Positions 52,454-60,184 of a stretch of 64,000 nt of DNA are shown in pieces. The notes below the pieces were generated by a model. The model was not told where the DNA came from, searched no databases, and was given only the letters and a program-made list of their open reading frames with translations. The DNA is from an uncultured Lysobacteraceae bacterium (lineage in GTDB: Bacteria > Pseudomonadota > Gammaproteobacteria > Xanthomonadales > Xanthomonadaceae), in the NCBI GenBank assembly GCA_902825775.1, contig CADECF010000009.1:1-64000 (forward strand). Direction: 5' to 3'. Position numbers and translations under genes: made by a program. The number at the start of each line of letters is the position of its first letter. The first letter of the stretch is position 1.

Positions 52454-52516
52454 GATGGAGCGGATCGTCGGATCTACCGCATCGGAGCCACGATGTACCG
52501 TGATCCCGGCTTTGAA
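52454..52516 (-). promoter_or_regulatory. Conserved structured leader element of csp copy 2
   Basis: Contains AGCGGATCG, GGATCTACCGCATC and GCCACGAT in the order found ahead of the first csp gene. In transcript sense GCGGTAGATC and GATCCGC pair with a 4-base loop. It lies 88-150 bases upstream of the ATG. The rest of the leaders shows little similarity apart from the ribosome-binding region. Confidence 0.65.
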
Positions 52517-52607
52517 CAGTGGGCGCACCATACCCTACTTTCCCCCTTCTGTGTGAATAGGGAGTTTTTTCCCTGAACGGACCGACGAGCGGTCGTCGGG
52601 CGGCGCC

Positions 52608-53321
52608 CTACCAGTCTTGCCGCTGCGGCAGCAGCCCGCGCAGCTCGGCGTCGGTCAGGTTGCGCCATTGGCCGGGCTTCAGATGGCCCAGTTTCACGGT
52701 GCCGATCCGCACCCGCAGCAACTGTTTCACCCGGTGGCCGAAGTGCGCCGCCATCAGCCGGATCTGCCGGTTCAGGCCCTGCACGAGCACGATCCGGAAG
52801 CCGAACCGGCCCAGCTTGCCGGTCTTGCACGGCAGCGTGGTTTCGCCGTGCACCGGCACGCCGCGCGCCATGCCGCGCAGGAATTCGTCGGTGACGGCGT
52901 GGTTGATCGCCACCAGGTATTCCTTCTCCAGTTTGTTTTCGGCGCGCAGGATCTCGTTGACGATGTCGCCGTTGCTGGTCAGCAGGATCAGGCCTTCGGA
53001 ATCCTTGTCCAGCCGCCCGATCGGGAAGATGCGCTGCTGGTGGCCGATGAAGTCGACGATGTTGCCCTTCACCGCCGATTCGGTGGTGGTGGTCACCCCG
53101 GGCGGTTTGTTGAAGGCGATGTAGACGTGCTTGCGTTGGCCCTTGGCGGCCGTGCGCGGGCGCAACGTCGACCCGTCGATACGGACTTCGTCGCCCTCGC
53201 CCACCTCGGCGCCGATCCGCGCGCGCAGGCCGTTGACGGTGACGCGGCCTTCGGAAATCAGCCGGTCGGCTTCGCGGCGCGAACAGAATCCGGTGTCGCT
53301 GATGTGCTTGTTGAGGCGCAT
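52608..53321 (-). CDS. rluF: 23S rRNA pseudouridine(2604) synthase RluF
   Basis: The 237-aa RsuA-family enzyme isomerises U2604 of 23S rRNA. An S4 RNA-binding domain (1-60; MRLNKHISDTGFCSRREADR) precedes the catalytic domain. The catalytic Asp is in GRLDKDSEGLILL near residue 103. FNKPPGV, ENKLEKEYLV and QGLNRQIRLM follow in family order. The last of these is typical of the RluF/RluE branch, where NRQIR has few changes. Confidence 0.92.
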   Translation of the reverse strand: MRLNKHISDTGFCSRREADRLISEGRVTVNGLRARIGAEVGEGDEVRIDGSTLRPRTAAKGQRKHVYIAFNKPPGVTTTTESAVKGNIVDFIGHQQRIFPIGRLDKDSEGLILLTSNGDIVNEILRAENKLEKEYLVAINHAVTDEFLRGMARGVPVHGETTLPCKTGKLGRFGFRIVLVQGLNRQIRLMAAHFGHRVKQLLRVRIGTVKLGHLKPGQWRNLTDAELRGLLPQRQDW

Positions 53322-53360
53322 GGGCCGCGCATTCTACCCGTCCGCCGCCAATACGGCCTG

Positions 53361-53438
53361 CTCTGTAGAGCGGAGCTTGCTCCGCTGCTTTTAACGGTGC
53401 TCAGAAAAGCAGCGGAGCAAGCTCCGCTCTACAGAGCT
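53361..53438. repeat. Perfect inverted repeat, AGAGCGGAGC family
   Basis: CTCTGTAGAGCGGAGCTTGC plus TCCGCTGCTTTT is mirrored by AAAAGCAGCGGA plus GCAAGCTCCGCTCTACAGAG, with a loop of about 14 bases. Single copy in the window. Confidence 0.9.
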
Positions 53439-53443
53439 GGGAT

Positions 53444-53716
53444 TCAAGCCAACAGATCGTCGTACTCGCGATGACGCTTCAGATAGACCGCCGCGTATTC
53501 GCAGCGAGGCTTCACTTTCAGGCCCGCGGCGCGGGCGAATTCCAGCGCCGCCTTGACCAGCTCGGCGGCGATGCCGCGGCCGCCGATTTCCGGCGGCACC
53601 CCGGTGTGGACGATGGCGATGGCGCCCTCTTCGGGCGCATAAATCAGTTCCGCCTCGTAACCGTCGACCTCGGTGCTGAAGCGGTGCCGGGCCGGATCGT
53701 GGACGAGTTCGCTCAC
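53444..53716 (-). CDS. Small GNAT-like acetyltransferase (COG2388 type)
   Basis: The 90-aa protein is a minimal GNAT fold. VDGYEAELIYAPEEGAIAIVHTGVPPEIGGRGIAAELVKAAL has the acetyl-CoA loop (GGRGIA, residues 45-50), and PRCEYAAVYLKRHREY ends it. This is the YjdJ/NATD1-like group, whose substrates are mostly unknown. It overlaps the start/stop of the Lys-rich histone-like gene (ATGA) and must be co-translated with it; that protein is a plausible lysine substrate (inference only). Confidence 0.88.
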   Translation of the reverse strand: MSELVHDPARHRFSTEVDGYEAELIYAPEEGAIAIVHTGVPPEIGGRGIAAELVKAALEFARAAGLKVKPRCEYAAVYLKRHREYDDLLA

Positions 53717-54465
53717 GACTCATCATTCCCGCGATTGTCGCGTTTGCCTTGGTTCTTGCGATCCTGGGTGCTGATGCTGCCCTGGATGGCCTGGACCCGG
53801 CTCTCGGCCTCGTGCAGCTCCTCTGCCTTGGCTGCGGCCTCCGGCGATTGCGGGCCCGCATGCGGTGTCGACGCGTGGGTGGGATCCAGCGCATGCCAGG
53901 GTTGAGCCTGCCGGTCGTGCTGTTTCTTGGCCTCCAGCAGGGCGCGGGTATTGGCCAGCGCTTGGCTCGGCGTGATCTTGCCGGGGGTCGGCACCGCCGA
54001 ATCGCGCTTGGCTGCGGGTTTCGCAACCGGTTTGGGGGCCGCTGCGATGGGCTGGGGAATCGGCTGCTGCCGCGCCGGCGGCGGCGTTGCGGGCTTGGCT
54101 GCCTGCTTAGCGATGACGGGTGCCGGCTTCGCGGAAGCTGTCTTCTGGACCGGCTTGGCGGCCGGTTGCTTGGCTACTGGCTTGGCCGTCTTCTCCGGTG
54201 CTGGTTTCTTCGACGCCACCTGTTTGGCGGCCTTCTTAGGCGCAATCTTCTTGGGGGCCGCCTTCTTCGTCACGGCCTTCTTGGCGACGGTTTTTTCGGC
54301 GATCTTTTTGGCGACCTTCTTGGCGGCAACCTTACGCTTCGCGGCCGGAGCGGCCTTCGCAGGGCGCTTGGCGGTCGGCTTGGCTTTCTTGACGGCTTTC
54401 TTGGCCGGTGTCTTCTTGGCCGTTTTCTTGCCGGAAGCGGCTTTTTTGGCACGGGCTGTCGCCAT
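53713..54465 (-). CDS. Histone H1-like Lys/Ala-rich protein
   Basis: The 250-aa protein is built of AAKK, PAKK and similar words over residues 1-110, with high Lys and Ala, resembling the C-terminal tail of histone H1 and AlgP/AlgR3 proteins. A Pro/Ala/Gln section (110-150) and a mixed C-terminal segment with TPSQALANTRALLEAKKQHD (about 163-182) follow. It probably binds DNA and compacts or regulates it. GGAGG precedes the ATG. Low-complexity repeats make length variation likely between strains. Confidence 0.85.
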   Translation of the reverse strand: MATARAKKAASGKKTAKKTPAKKAVKKAKPTAKRPAKAAPAAKRKVAAKKVAKKIAEKTVAKKAVTKKAAPKKIAPKKAAKQVASKKPAPEKTAKPVAKQPAAKPVQKTASAKPAPVIAKQAAKPATPPPARQQPIPQPIAAAPKPVAKPAAKRDSAVPTPGKITPSQALANTRALLEAKKQHDRQAQPWHALDPTHASTPHAGPQSPEAAAKAEELHEAESRVQAIQGSISTQDRKNQGKRDNRGNDES

Positions 54466-54606
54466 CTTTTCCTCCAGGGCGGGCGGTAAGGGCGCCCCTA
54501 TTCGAGCGCGTCCAGCCCGGTGATACCACCCCCCTCATTCACGAGGAGTGAGCGCTTACTGACCCGGAGAGGCCGGCGGGAGGCGTCAAACCGATACCCA
54601 ATCGGG

Positions 54607-54640
54607 CGTTCAGTGACGCACTGCGTCACAAGAATGAACG
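54607..54640. promoter_or_regulatory. Candidate operator: double inverted repeat
   Basis: GTGACGC-ACT-GCGTCAC (54613-54629) is a perfect 7-base inverted repeat. An outer CGTTCA (54607) pairs with TGAACG (54635). It lies about 80-110 bases upstream of the 65-aa gene and between it and the divergent histone-like gene, so it could serve either. No matching protein is identified. Confidence 0.5.
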
Positions 54641-54658
54641 CTAAACCACTGAATTGGC

Positions 54659-54674
54659 TGGCATGGTTGGTGCG
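54659..54674 (+). promoter_or_regulatory. Candidate sigma-54 promoter
   Basis: TGGCATGGTTGGTGC matches the -24/-12 pattern: GG and GC are exactly 10 bases apart, with TGGCAT at -24 and GTGC at -12. Two deviations from TTGCA reduce confidence. The predicted start would be near 54686, about 30 bases before the ATG of the small gene. Confidence 0.35.
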
Positions 54675-54715
54675 TCTATCCCGTTTACTCAAAGTAAGGG
54701 ACGGGGAGAACGACC

Positions 54716-54913
54716 ATGTCAGACCAGAACAACCATGCCGGTGCAGCCTCGATGAGCGACGACATGCTGCTTTCGCGCCTGTTCGAACTCGTCGCCGCCG
54801 GCGAACTCGACAGCAACGAACTGGCCCAGCTCGACGCCACCATCAGCCAGCGCCTGCAACAGAACTACGAGAACGGCCAGCAGCCGGTGATGAAGCTGGT
54901 GCAGGCCGCCTGA
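54716..54913 (+). CDS. Small conserved-looking protein of unknown function
   Basis: The 65-aa acidic protein is predicted helical: SMSDDMLLSRLFELVAAGELDSNELAQLDATISQRL suggests two helices joined by a short turn. The end (NYENGQQPVMKLVQA) is polar. No Cys and no signal peptide. GGGGAG 7 bases before the ATG supports translation. I do not recognise a family. Upstream DNA holds a candidate operator and sigma-54 site, unusual for such a small gene. Divergent from the histone-like gene. Confidence 0.72.
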   Translation: MSDQNNHAGAASMSDDMLLSRLFELVAAGELDSNELAQLDATISQRLQQNYENGQQPVMKLVQAA

Positions 54914-54923
54914 GCCCTGCCGT

Positions 54924-54976
54924 TGTCATCCCGAGCGTCGCACCGAGGACGACCCTCGCTGCGCTCGGGATGACAG
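54924..54976. repeat. TCATCCCGA-family inverted repeat
   Basis: TGTCATCCCGAGCG and CGCTCGGGATGACA arms form a hairpin in the convergent gap between the 65-aa gene and the rhomboid gene. Confidence 0.85.
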
Positions 54977-54982
54977 CAAAGG

Positions 54983-55606
54983 TCAGCCGAACGACGGGCT
55001 GGCGAGCTTCTGCAAGAACGCGGCCGCCGCGCGCGGCTCGACGATCAGCGTGAACATGATCCCGTAAGCCGCACCGTACAGGTGCGCGCTGTGGTTGATG
55101 TTGTCTCCGCCGCGCTTGTCCATCCAGATGCTGTAGCCGACATAGATCGCGGCGAACAGGAAGGCCGGTATCGGAATCGGGATCAGGAACAGATAGATCC
55201 CCGACCACGGATCGAGCAGGATGAAGGCGAACAGCACCGCCGACACCGCGCCCGACGCGCCCAGGCTTCGATAGCCGGTATCGTGGCGGTGCCGCATATA
55301 AGTCGGCAGGATCGCGATCACTATCGCCGACAGGTAGAACGCGACATAGCCGATCGCACCGATGCGCTCGGCGAAAAACGTCCCCATGGTCGCGCCGAAC
55401 GACCACAGCGTGATCATGTTGAACAGCAGATGCATCCAGTCGGCATGGATGAAGCCGTGCGTGACCAGCCGGTCGTATTGCTTGCCGCGGTCGATCGCCG
55501 GCGGCCACAGGATCAGCCGCTCCGCCAGGCGCGGATTGTTGAACGCCAGCCACGACACCAATACGGTGACGGCGACGATCAGGGTATTCACGGAAAGATC
55601 CATCAT
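54983..55606 (-). CDS. Rhomboid-family intramembrane serine protease
   Basis: The protein (about 207 aa) has six membrane helices. The catalytic Ser is in LGASGAVSAVLF and the catalytic His in SAHLYGAAYG; HADWMHLLFNMITLWSFG is the conserved L1/helix-2 region. It cleaves membrane proteins within the bilayer; substrates unknown. Its start codons (55606 or 55603) overlap the stop of the POT transporter (TGATGATG), so it is translated after it. The pair is therefore an operon. Confidence 0.93.
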   Translation of the reverse strand: MMDLSVNTLIVAVTVLVSWLAFNNPRLAERLILWPPAIDRGKQYDRLVTHGFIHADWMHLLFNMITLWSFGATMGTFFAERIGAIGYVAFYLSAIVIAILPTYMRHRHDTGYRSLGASGAVSAVLFAFILLDPWSGIYLFLIPIPIPAFLFAAIYVGYSIWMDKRGGDNINHSAHLYGAAYGIMFTLIVEPRAAAAFLQKLASPSFG

Positions 55607-57195
55607 GCGGCCCGGTAGTTGTCCTGCATCGGGTACGTGCGCGCATACAGCGCGAACGCCAGCGCGGCCACGAATGCGAAGCCGGCGAAGAAGAACATCA
55701 GGAACGCGTTCTCGCTGAGTCCGGTGCCGGCGATATGCGAGATCACCGCTTCGTTGCGCACGCTGGCGTTGGTCAGCAGCACCCACAGGCTGCCGAAGGT
55801 GCTGGCCAGGTACCAGAACGCCATGATCACGCCCTTCATCGATGCGCTCGCTTGGCTATAGGCGAATTCCAGCGCCGTGGCCGATACCAGCACCTCGCCG
55901 AAAGTGAGCAGCGCGTACGGCAGCATCTGCCAGGCCAGCGACACCGGGTCGCCGCCGTCGATCGCCAACTGGATGATGCCGGCGAAAATCCAGGCCACGC
56001 CGGAGAACGCGATGCCCGCGCCCATCTTGCGCAGCGCGGTAGGCTCGAAACCCATCCGCCGCAACGCCGGATACAGCACCAGGTTGTTGAACGGGATCAG
56101 CAGCATGACCAGCGCCGGATTCAGCGCCTGCATCTGCGCCGCATCCTTGACCAGGAAGCTCGGCCACCACCATTGATCGTGCGGCATCGCCATCTGGTTG
56201 CCCTGCAGCACCCAGGTCGAGGCCTTCTGGTCGAACAGCGACCAGAACGGCGTGGTCAGCGCGAAGATGATCAGGATGCGCAGCACCGAACGCACCCCGT
56301 CCACCGCTTCGGACGGATGCGCGCCGCGCGCGCGCTCGAGCTGCATCGAGGTGCCGATGCCGCCGAACGCGATGATCAGGCCCAAGGCCAGGCATGCGCA
56401 GATCACGAAGCCCAGTTTCGGAATCAGGAAGAATGCGCCGATCGCCAACGCGCCGCCGAAGACCGCCATCGCCAAACCCGGCCTGCCCCGCCCGGGCGCG
56501 TGCGCCAGCAGCGCGGTGCGCGCGACGTGCAGGAACGAATGCGAATCCGAAGTCGCCGGCGGCACGCGGATGTATTTGCGGCGGCCCGCCCAGAAGATGA
56601 CGGTTGCGATGAACATCAGCGCACCCGGGATGCCGAAGGCGATCGCCGGCCCGAGCTCGCGCAGGAACAACGGCATCAGCAGCGAAGCGAAGAAGGAACC
56701 GAAATTGATCGTCCAATAGAACGCATCGAACACCACTTTGGCGCGATGCTTGTTGCTTTGGTCGAACTGGTCGCCGCAGAACGACACCACCAGCGGCTTG
56801 ATCCCGCCAGAGCCCAGTGCGATCAGGAACAGGCCGGTATAGAAGCCGTTGCGGTTGTCCTCGAACATCGCCAGGCACGCATGGCCCGCGCAATACAGCA
56901 GCGAGAACCACAGCACGGTGTTGTACTTGCCGAAGAAACGGTCGGCGAGCCAGCCGCCGAGCAGCGGGAAGAAATAAACGCCGATCACGAACGTGTGGAA
57001 TACGTCTTTGGCAGCACCGTTCCGGTCGGCTTCGGGCAGATAGGCCAGCAGGACGCTGCTGGCCAGGAACTGCACCAGGATGTTGCGCATGCCGTAGAAA
57101 CTGAAGCGTTCGCAGGCTTCGTTGCCGATGATGTAGGGGATCTGCCGCGGTAGCGGCGTTTTCTTGGGCTCGGCTTCGGCGGCGATCGTCGTCAT
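55603..57195 (-). CDS. Proton-dependent oligopeptide transporter (POT/PTR)
   Basis: The 530-aa inner-membrane symporter has about 14 helices. The ExxER motif is in GNEACERFSFYGMR (residues 24-37), and the second signature is in GSGGIKPLVVSFCGDQF (about 128-144). The later helix segment PFWSLFDQKASTWVLQ is also family-typical. It imports di- and tripeptides with protons. With the secreted peptidases elsewhere in the window (dcp, M14) it fits a protein-scavenging lifestyle. It is first in an operon with the rhomboid gene. Confidence 0.95.
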   Translation of the reverse strand: MTTIAAEAEPKKTPLPRQIPYIIGNEACERFSFYGMRNILVQFLASSVLLAYLPEADRNGAAKDVFHTFVIGVYFFPLLGGWLADRFFGKYNTVLWFSLLYCAGHACLAMFEDNRNGFYTGLFLIALGSGGIKPLVVSFCGDQFDQSNKHRAKVVFDAFYWTINFGSFFASLLMPLFLRELGPAIAFGIPGALMFIATVIFWAGRRKYIRVPPATSDSHSFLHVARTALLAHAPGRGRPGLAMAVFGGALAIGAFFLIPKLGFVICACLALGLIIAFGGIGTSMQLERARGAHPSEAVDGVRSVLRILIIFALTTPFWSLFDQKASTWVLQGNQMAMPHDQWWWPSFLVKDAAQMQALNPALVMLLIPFNNLVLYPALRRMGFEPTALRKMGAGIAFSGVAWIFAGIIQLAIDGGDPVSLAWQMLPYALLTFGEVLVSATALEFAYSQASASMKGVIMAFWYLASTFGSLWVLLTNASVRNEAVISHIAGTGLSENAFLMFFFAGFAFVAALAFALYARTYPMQDNYRAA

Positions 57196-57266
57196 CAGGC
57201 GGTTCCGTCAGGCAATACGGCAAGCCTAGCGTATCGACGGGCGGCCGTGGACCGCATCGAGCCGGG

Positions 57267-57929
57267 TCAGGCCCATTCGGTCAGACCCTCGCGTTCATAC
57301 AAGGTCGCGAACGTCGGGCGCGCCTTCATCCGCTGCGCAAGCGCGGCCAGATGCGGCCATTGCGTAGCGGGCCGCGGCATGTTGCGCGACCAACGCATCA
57401 GCATGGTGAGGTAGAAATCGGCGACCGTCGTGCCGTCGCCGAGCAGATAAGGGCCGCGCGCGGCCAGATGCGCGTCGATGCGGTTCCATTGCGCCTCGAT
57501 GCGCGCCGCCACATGCGTGCGGACATCGTCGGCATGCGCCGCGCCGGCGGGCTCGGCCGGATACCACCATTGCCGGAACAGCGGCTGCACCATGTTCGAC
57601 AGGTTGAACATCCATTGATACAGCAGACGGCGTTCGCGCGTGCCGTGCGCCGGCACGAAACCGGCGTCGGGATAGCGGTCGGCCAGATCCATCAGCAGGG
57701 CCGCGGCTTCGAATGCGGGCTCGCCGTCGACCAGCATGGTCGGCACCACACCGTTCGGGTTCAACGCCAGGTAATCCGCATGTTTCTGCTCGCCCGCCGA
57801 GGTGTCGACCAGGCGCAGTTCGTGCGGGGCATCGAGTTCGAGCAATAGCCAATGCACGACCATGCTGGCCGAACCGGGTGCGTAGTAAAGGGTGTGCAAG
57901 GCGGCGGTCTCCGAGTGCTTAGCCGCCAA
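57267..57929 (-). CDS. Glutathione S-transferase family protein
   Basis: The 220-aa protein has a thioredoxin-like domain (LYYAPGSASMVVHWLLLEL; NPNGVVPTMLVDGEPAFEAAALLMDLADRYP) and an all-alpha domain (LYQWMFNLSNMVQPLFRQWWYP; YLLGDGTTVADFYLTML). Ser in PGSAS is the likely catalytic residue. The start is TTG at 57929 behind GGAAAAGG, or TTG at 57899. It is different in sequence from the GST at 9830. Single gene. Confidence 0.91.
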   Translation of the reverse strand: MAAKHSETAALHTLYYAPGSASMVVHWLLLELDAPHELRLVDTSAGEQKHADYLALNPNGVVPTMLVDGEPAFEAAALLMDLADRYPDAGFVPAHGTRERRLLYQWMFNLSNMVQPLFRQWWYPAEPAGAAHADDVRTHVAARIEAQWNRIDAHLAARGPYLLGDGTTVADFYLTMLMRWSRNMPRPATQWPHLAALAQRMKARPTFATLYEREGLTEWA

Positions 57930-57974
57930 TTATGCCTTTTCCTTCCGCTCTTCTTTTCCGCAAGAGCAAAGCAA

Positions 57975-58078
57975 AGCAAATCCCCCTGTGTCCCCTTTTT
58001 CAAATGGGGAGAAATCAAAAGCGCGGCCGTGTGCCGTTCTTCCCCCTTCGAAAAAGGGGGATCGAGGGGGATTTGCTT
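57975..58078. repeat. Palindromic element, AAATCCCCC family
   Basis: Arms AGCAAATCCCCCTGTGTCCC and GGGATCGAGGGGGATTTGCT, with inner CCCCTTTTTCAAATGGGG and CCCCCTTCGAAAAAGGGGG hairpins. It is related to the copy inside lhr (41055-41184). The 57930-58316 stretch holds this element, the next repeat and no gene. Confidence 0.88.
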
Positions 58079-58091
58079 TTGCTCTGCTTTT

Positions 58092-58176
58092 CGTGGGAGC
58101 GGCTTCAGCCGCGAGCTCTTTCGACCCGGTCGCTACGATTCGCAAGAAGAGCTCGCGGCTGAAGCCGCTCCCACGA
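58092..58176. repeat. REP-like inverted pair
   Basis: CGTGGGAGCGGCTTCAGCCG mirrors CGGCTGAAGCCGCTCCCACG, with GAGCTC at each inner end. It directly follows the AAATCCCCC element, in the gap between the divergent GST and M14 genes. Confidence 0.9.
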
Positions 58177-58316
58177 AGAGCAGGAGCCATTAACGACATG
58201 CGCGCTGGGCCAATGCGCCGCTGCTGCCAATGCGTTGGCAGCAGATGACCTCCGGCAGCCGCACGCATGCGCCGCGTCCGCTAAGATCGGCCGCTTCCTT
58301 CCTGGGGATGCGACCG

Positions 58317-60089
58317 ATGCCACGACTGCCCTACCTGCTCGCCCTGCTCACCGCCATCGCCACGCCCGCCTTCGCTGCGGATCCGGCGCTGACCACCGTT
58401 TCCGAGCGCAGCGGCTTCATCAAGACAGGCCGCTACGACGAGGTCATCGCGCTGTGCGCGGCTTTCGCCCAACGCTATCCGGACGCCGTGCGCTGTATCG
58501 ATTTCGGCACCACGCCCGAAGGCCGGCCGATGAAGGCGCTGGTCGTTTCGCGCAGCGGCGCGTTGGCGCCCGAAGCCGCACGCGAACGCAGCTTGCCCGT
58601 GCTGCTGGTGCAAGGCGGCATCCACGCCGGCGAAATCGACGGCAAGGACGCGGGCTTCCTGGCCCTGCGCCAGGCCCTGGACGGCGAAGCGGCGCCCGGA
58701 TCCCTGGACAAAACTGTGCTGCTGTTCGTGCCGGTGTTCAACGTCGACGGCCACGAGCGTTTCGGGCGCTGGAACCGCCCCAACCAACGCGGCCCGGAAG
58801 AAATGGGCTGGCGCACCACCGCGCAGAACTACAACCTCAACCGCGACTACATGAAAGCCGACGCGCCGGAGATGCAGGCGATGCTGGCGCTGGTGCAGGA
58901 ATGGGATCCGATCGCGATGGTCGATCTGCACGTCACCGACGGCGCCAAGTTCGAGCACGACGTCTCGATCCAGGTCGAACCGGTGAATTCTGGCGACGCC
59001 GACATGCGCAAGGCCGGCAAGGCGCTGCGCGACGGTACGATTTCGATGCTCGCCGGCCAGGGCTCGCTGCCGCTGGCGTTCTACCCGTCCTTCGTCGAAA
59101 ACGATGTGCCCACTTCCGGCTTCGTGGACGGCGTGCCCACGCCGCGCTTCTCGCACGGTTATTTCCAACTGCGCAACCGCTACGGCATGCTGGTGGAAAC
59201 GCATTCGTGGAAGGATTACCCGACCCGCGTGCGCATCACCCGCAATACCGTGATCGACGTGCTCGAACTCACCGCGCGCGACGGCAGCCAGTGGCTGAAA
59301 CTCGCGCACGCCGCGGACGCCCGCGCCGAAAAACTCGGCGGCAAGCTGGTACCGCTCGATTACGCAGCGACCGACAAGGTGCGCACGGTCGATTTCCGCG
59401 GCTACGAGTACACCCGCACGCCATCGGACATCTCCGGCGCATCGATGACGCGTTACGACGAAACCAAGCCGGAGGTCTGGAAATTGCCGTTGCACGACGA
59501 AGTGCTTCCCAGCACCACCGTGGTGGCGCCCAAGGGCGGCTACATCGTTCCGGCGGCTTATGCCGACTGGACGGCCGTCAAGCTCAAAATCCACGGCATC
59601 GAATTCCGCACGCTGGGCAAGCCGATCGCCAAGGCCAAAGTCGAAGCCTTCCGCGCCAGCCAGACCAAGTTCGCCGCCAATTCGGTCGAAGGCCACCAGC
59701 GGCTGACGCTGCAGGGCGAATGGAAATCCGAAACCGCCGATATCGGCGCGGGCAGCCTGTTCGTGCCCATCGCGCAGCCCAAGGCGCGGCTGGCGATGGG
59801 CCTGCTCGAACCGATGGCCCCGGACGCCTACGTGCAATGGGGCGAGTTCAACAACGACTTCGAGCGCAAGGAATACATGGAAGCCTACGTCGCCGAAGAT
59901 GTTGCGCGCGAGATGCTGGCCAAGGACCGCGACCTGAAAACCCAGTTCGAGCAGCGCGTGAAGAACGACCTGACCTTCGCCCGCGACCCGCAGGCGCGCC
60001 TGGAATTCTTCGCGCGCAGGCATTCGTCCTGGGACCAGCGCTATAACCTGTATCCGGTGCTGCGCGTCGCCGTCGCACCCAAAGACTGA
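58317..60089 (+). CDS. M14-family zinc carboxypeptidase, exported
   Basis: The protein (about 590 aa) has a signal peptide ending near PAFA. The zinc site is HAGE (in GGIHAGEIDGKDAG) plus the later VDLHVTD His; the catalytic Glu is in LVETHSWKD. PVFNVDGHERFGRWNRPNQRGPEEMGWR holds substrate-side residues. It removes C-terminal amino acids or peptides outside the cytoplasm. ATG at 58317 follows a GGGGA site; 58308 is an alternative. A beta-rich C-terminal part (about 380-590) has no recognised domain. Confidence 0.93.
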   Translation: MPRLPYLLALLTAIATPAFAADPALTTVSERSGFIKTGRYDEVIALCAAFAQRYPDAVRCIDFGTTPEGRPMKALVVSRSGALAPEAARERSLPVLLVQGGIHAGEIDGKDAGFLALRQALDGEAAPGSLDKTVLLFVPVFNVDGHERFGRWNRPNQRGPEEMGWRTTAQNYNLNRDYMKADAPEMQAMLALVQEWDPIAMVDLHVTDGAKFEHDVSIQVEPVNSGDADMRKAGKALRDGTISMLAGQGSLPLAFYPSFVENDVPTSGFVDGVPTPRFSHGYFQLRNRYGMLVETHSWKDYPTRVRITRNTVIDVLELTARDGSQWLKLAHAADARAEKLGGKLVPLDYAATDKVRTVDFRGYEYTRTPSDISGASMTRYDETKPEVWKLPLHDEVLPSTTVVAPKGGYIVPAAYADWTAVKLKIHGIEFRTLGKPIAKAKVEAFRASQTKFAANSVEGHQRLTLQGEWKSETADIGAGSLFVPIAQPKARLAMGLLEPMAPDAYVQWGEFNNDFERKEYMEAYVAEDVAREMLAKDRDLKTQFEQRVKNDLTFARDPQARLEFFARRHSSWDQRYNLYPVLRVAVAPKD

Positions 60090-60103
60090 GCCGCAATCGC
60101 TTA

Positions 60104-60138
60104 AGCCCTCTCCCGCTCACGGGAGAGGGTTGGATGAG
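60104..60138. repeat. CCCTCTCCCGC hairpin
   Basis: CCCTCTCCCGCTCACGGGAGAGGG forms a hairpin just after the M14 stop and may serve as its 3' hairpin. Other family copies are at 26821, 30601, 33160 and 63317. Confidence 0.8.
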
Positions 60139-60184
60139 AGCACGCGATCCACCACGTCGCGACGGATGTCCGAGGACCATCGCC

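Noticed and set aside
55735-57153. Long plus-strand frame opposite the peptide transporter
   Set aside because: His/Arg/Gln-rich composition typical of antisense reading of a membrane protein gene; the minus-strand frame has clear POT motifs.
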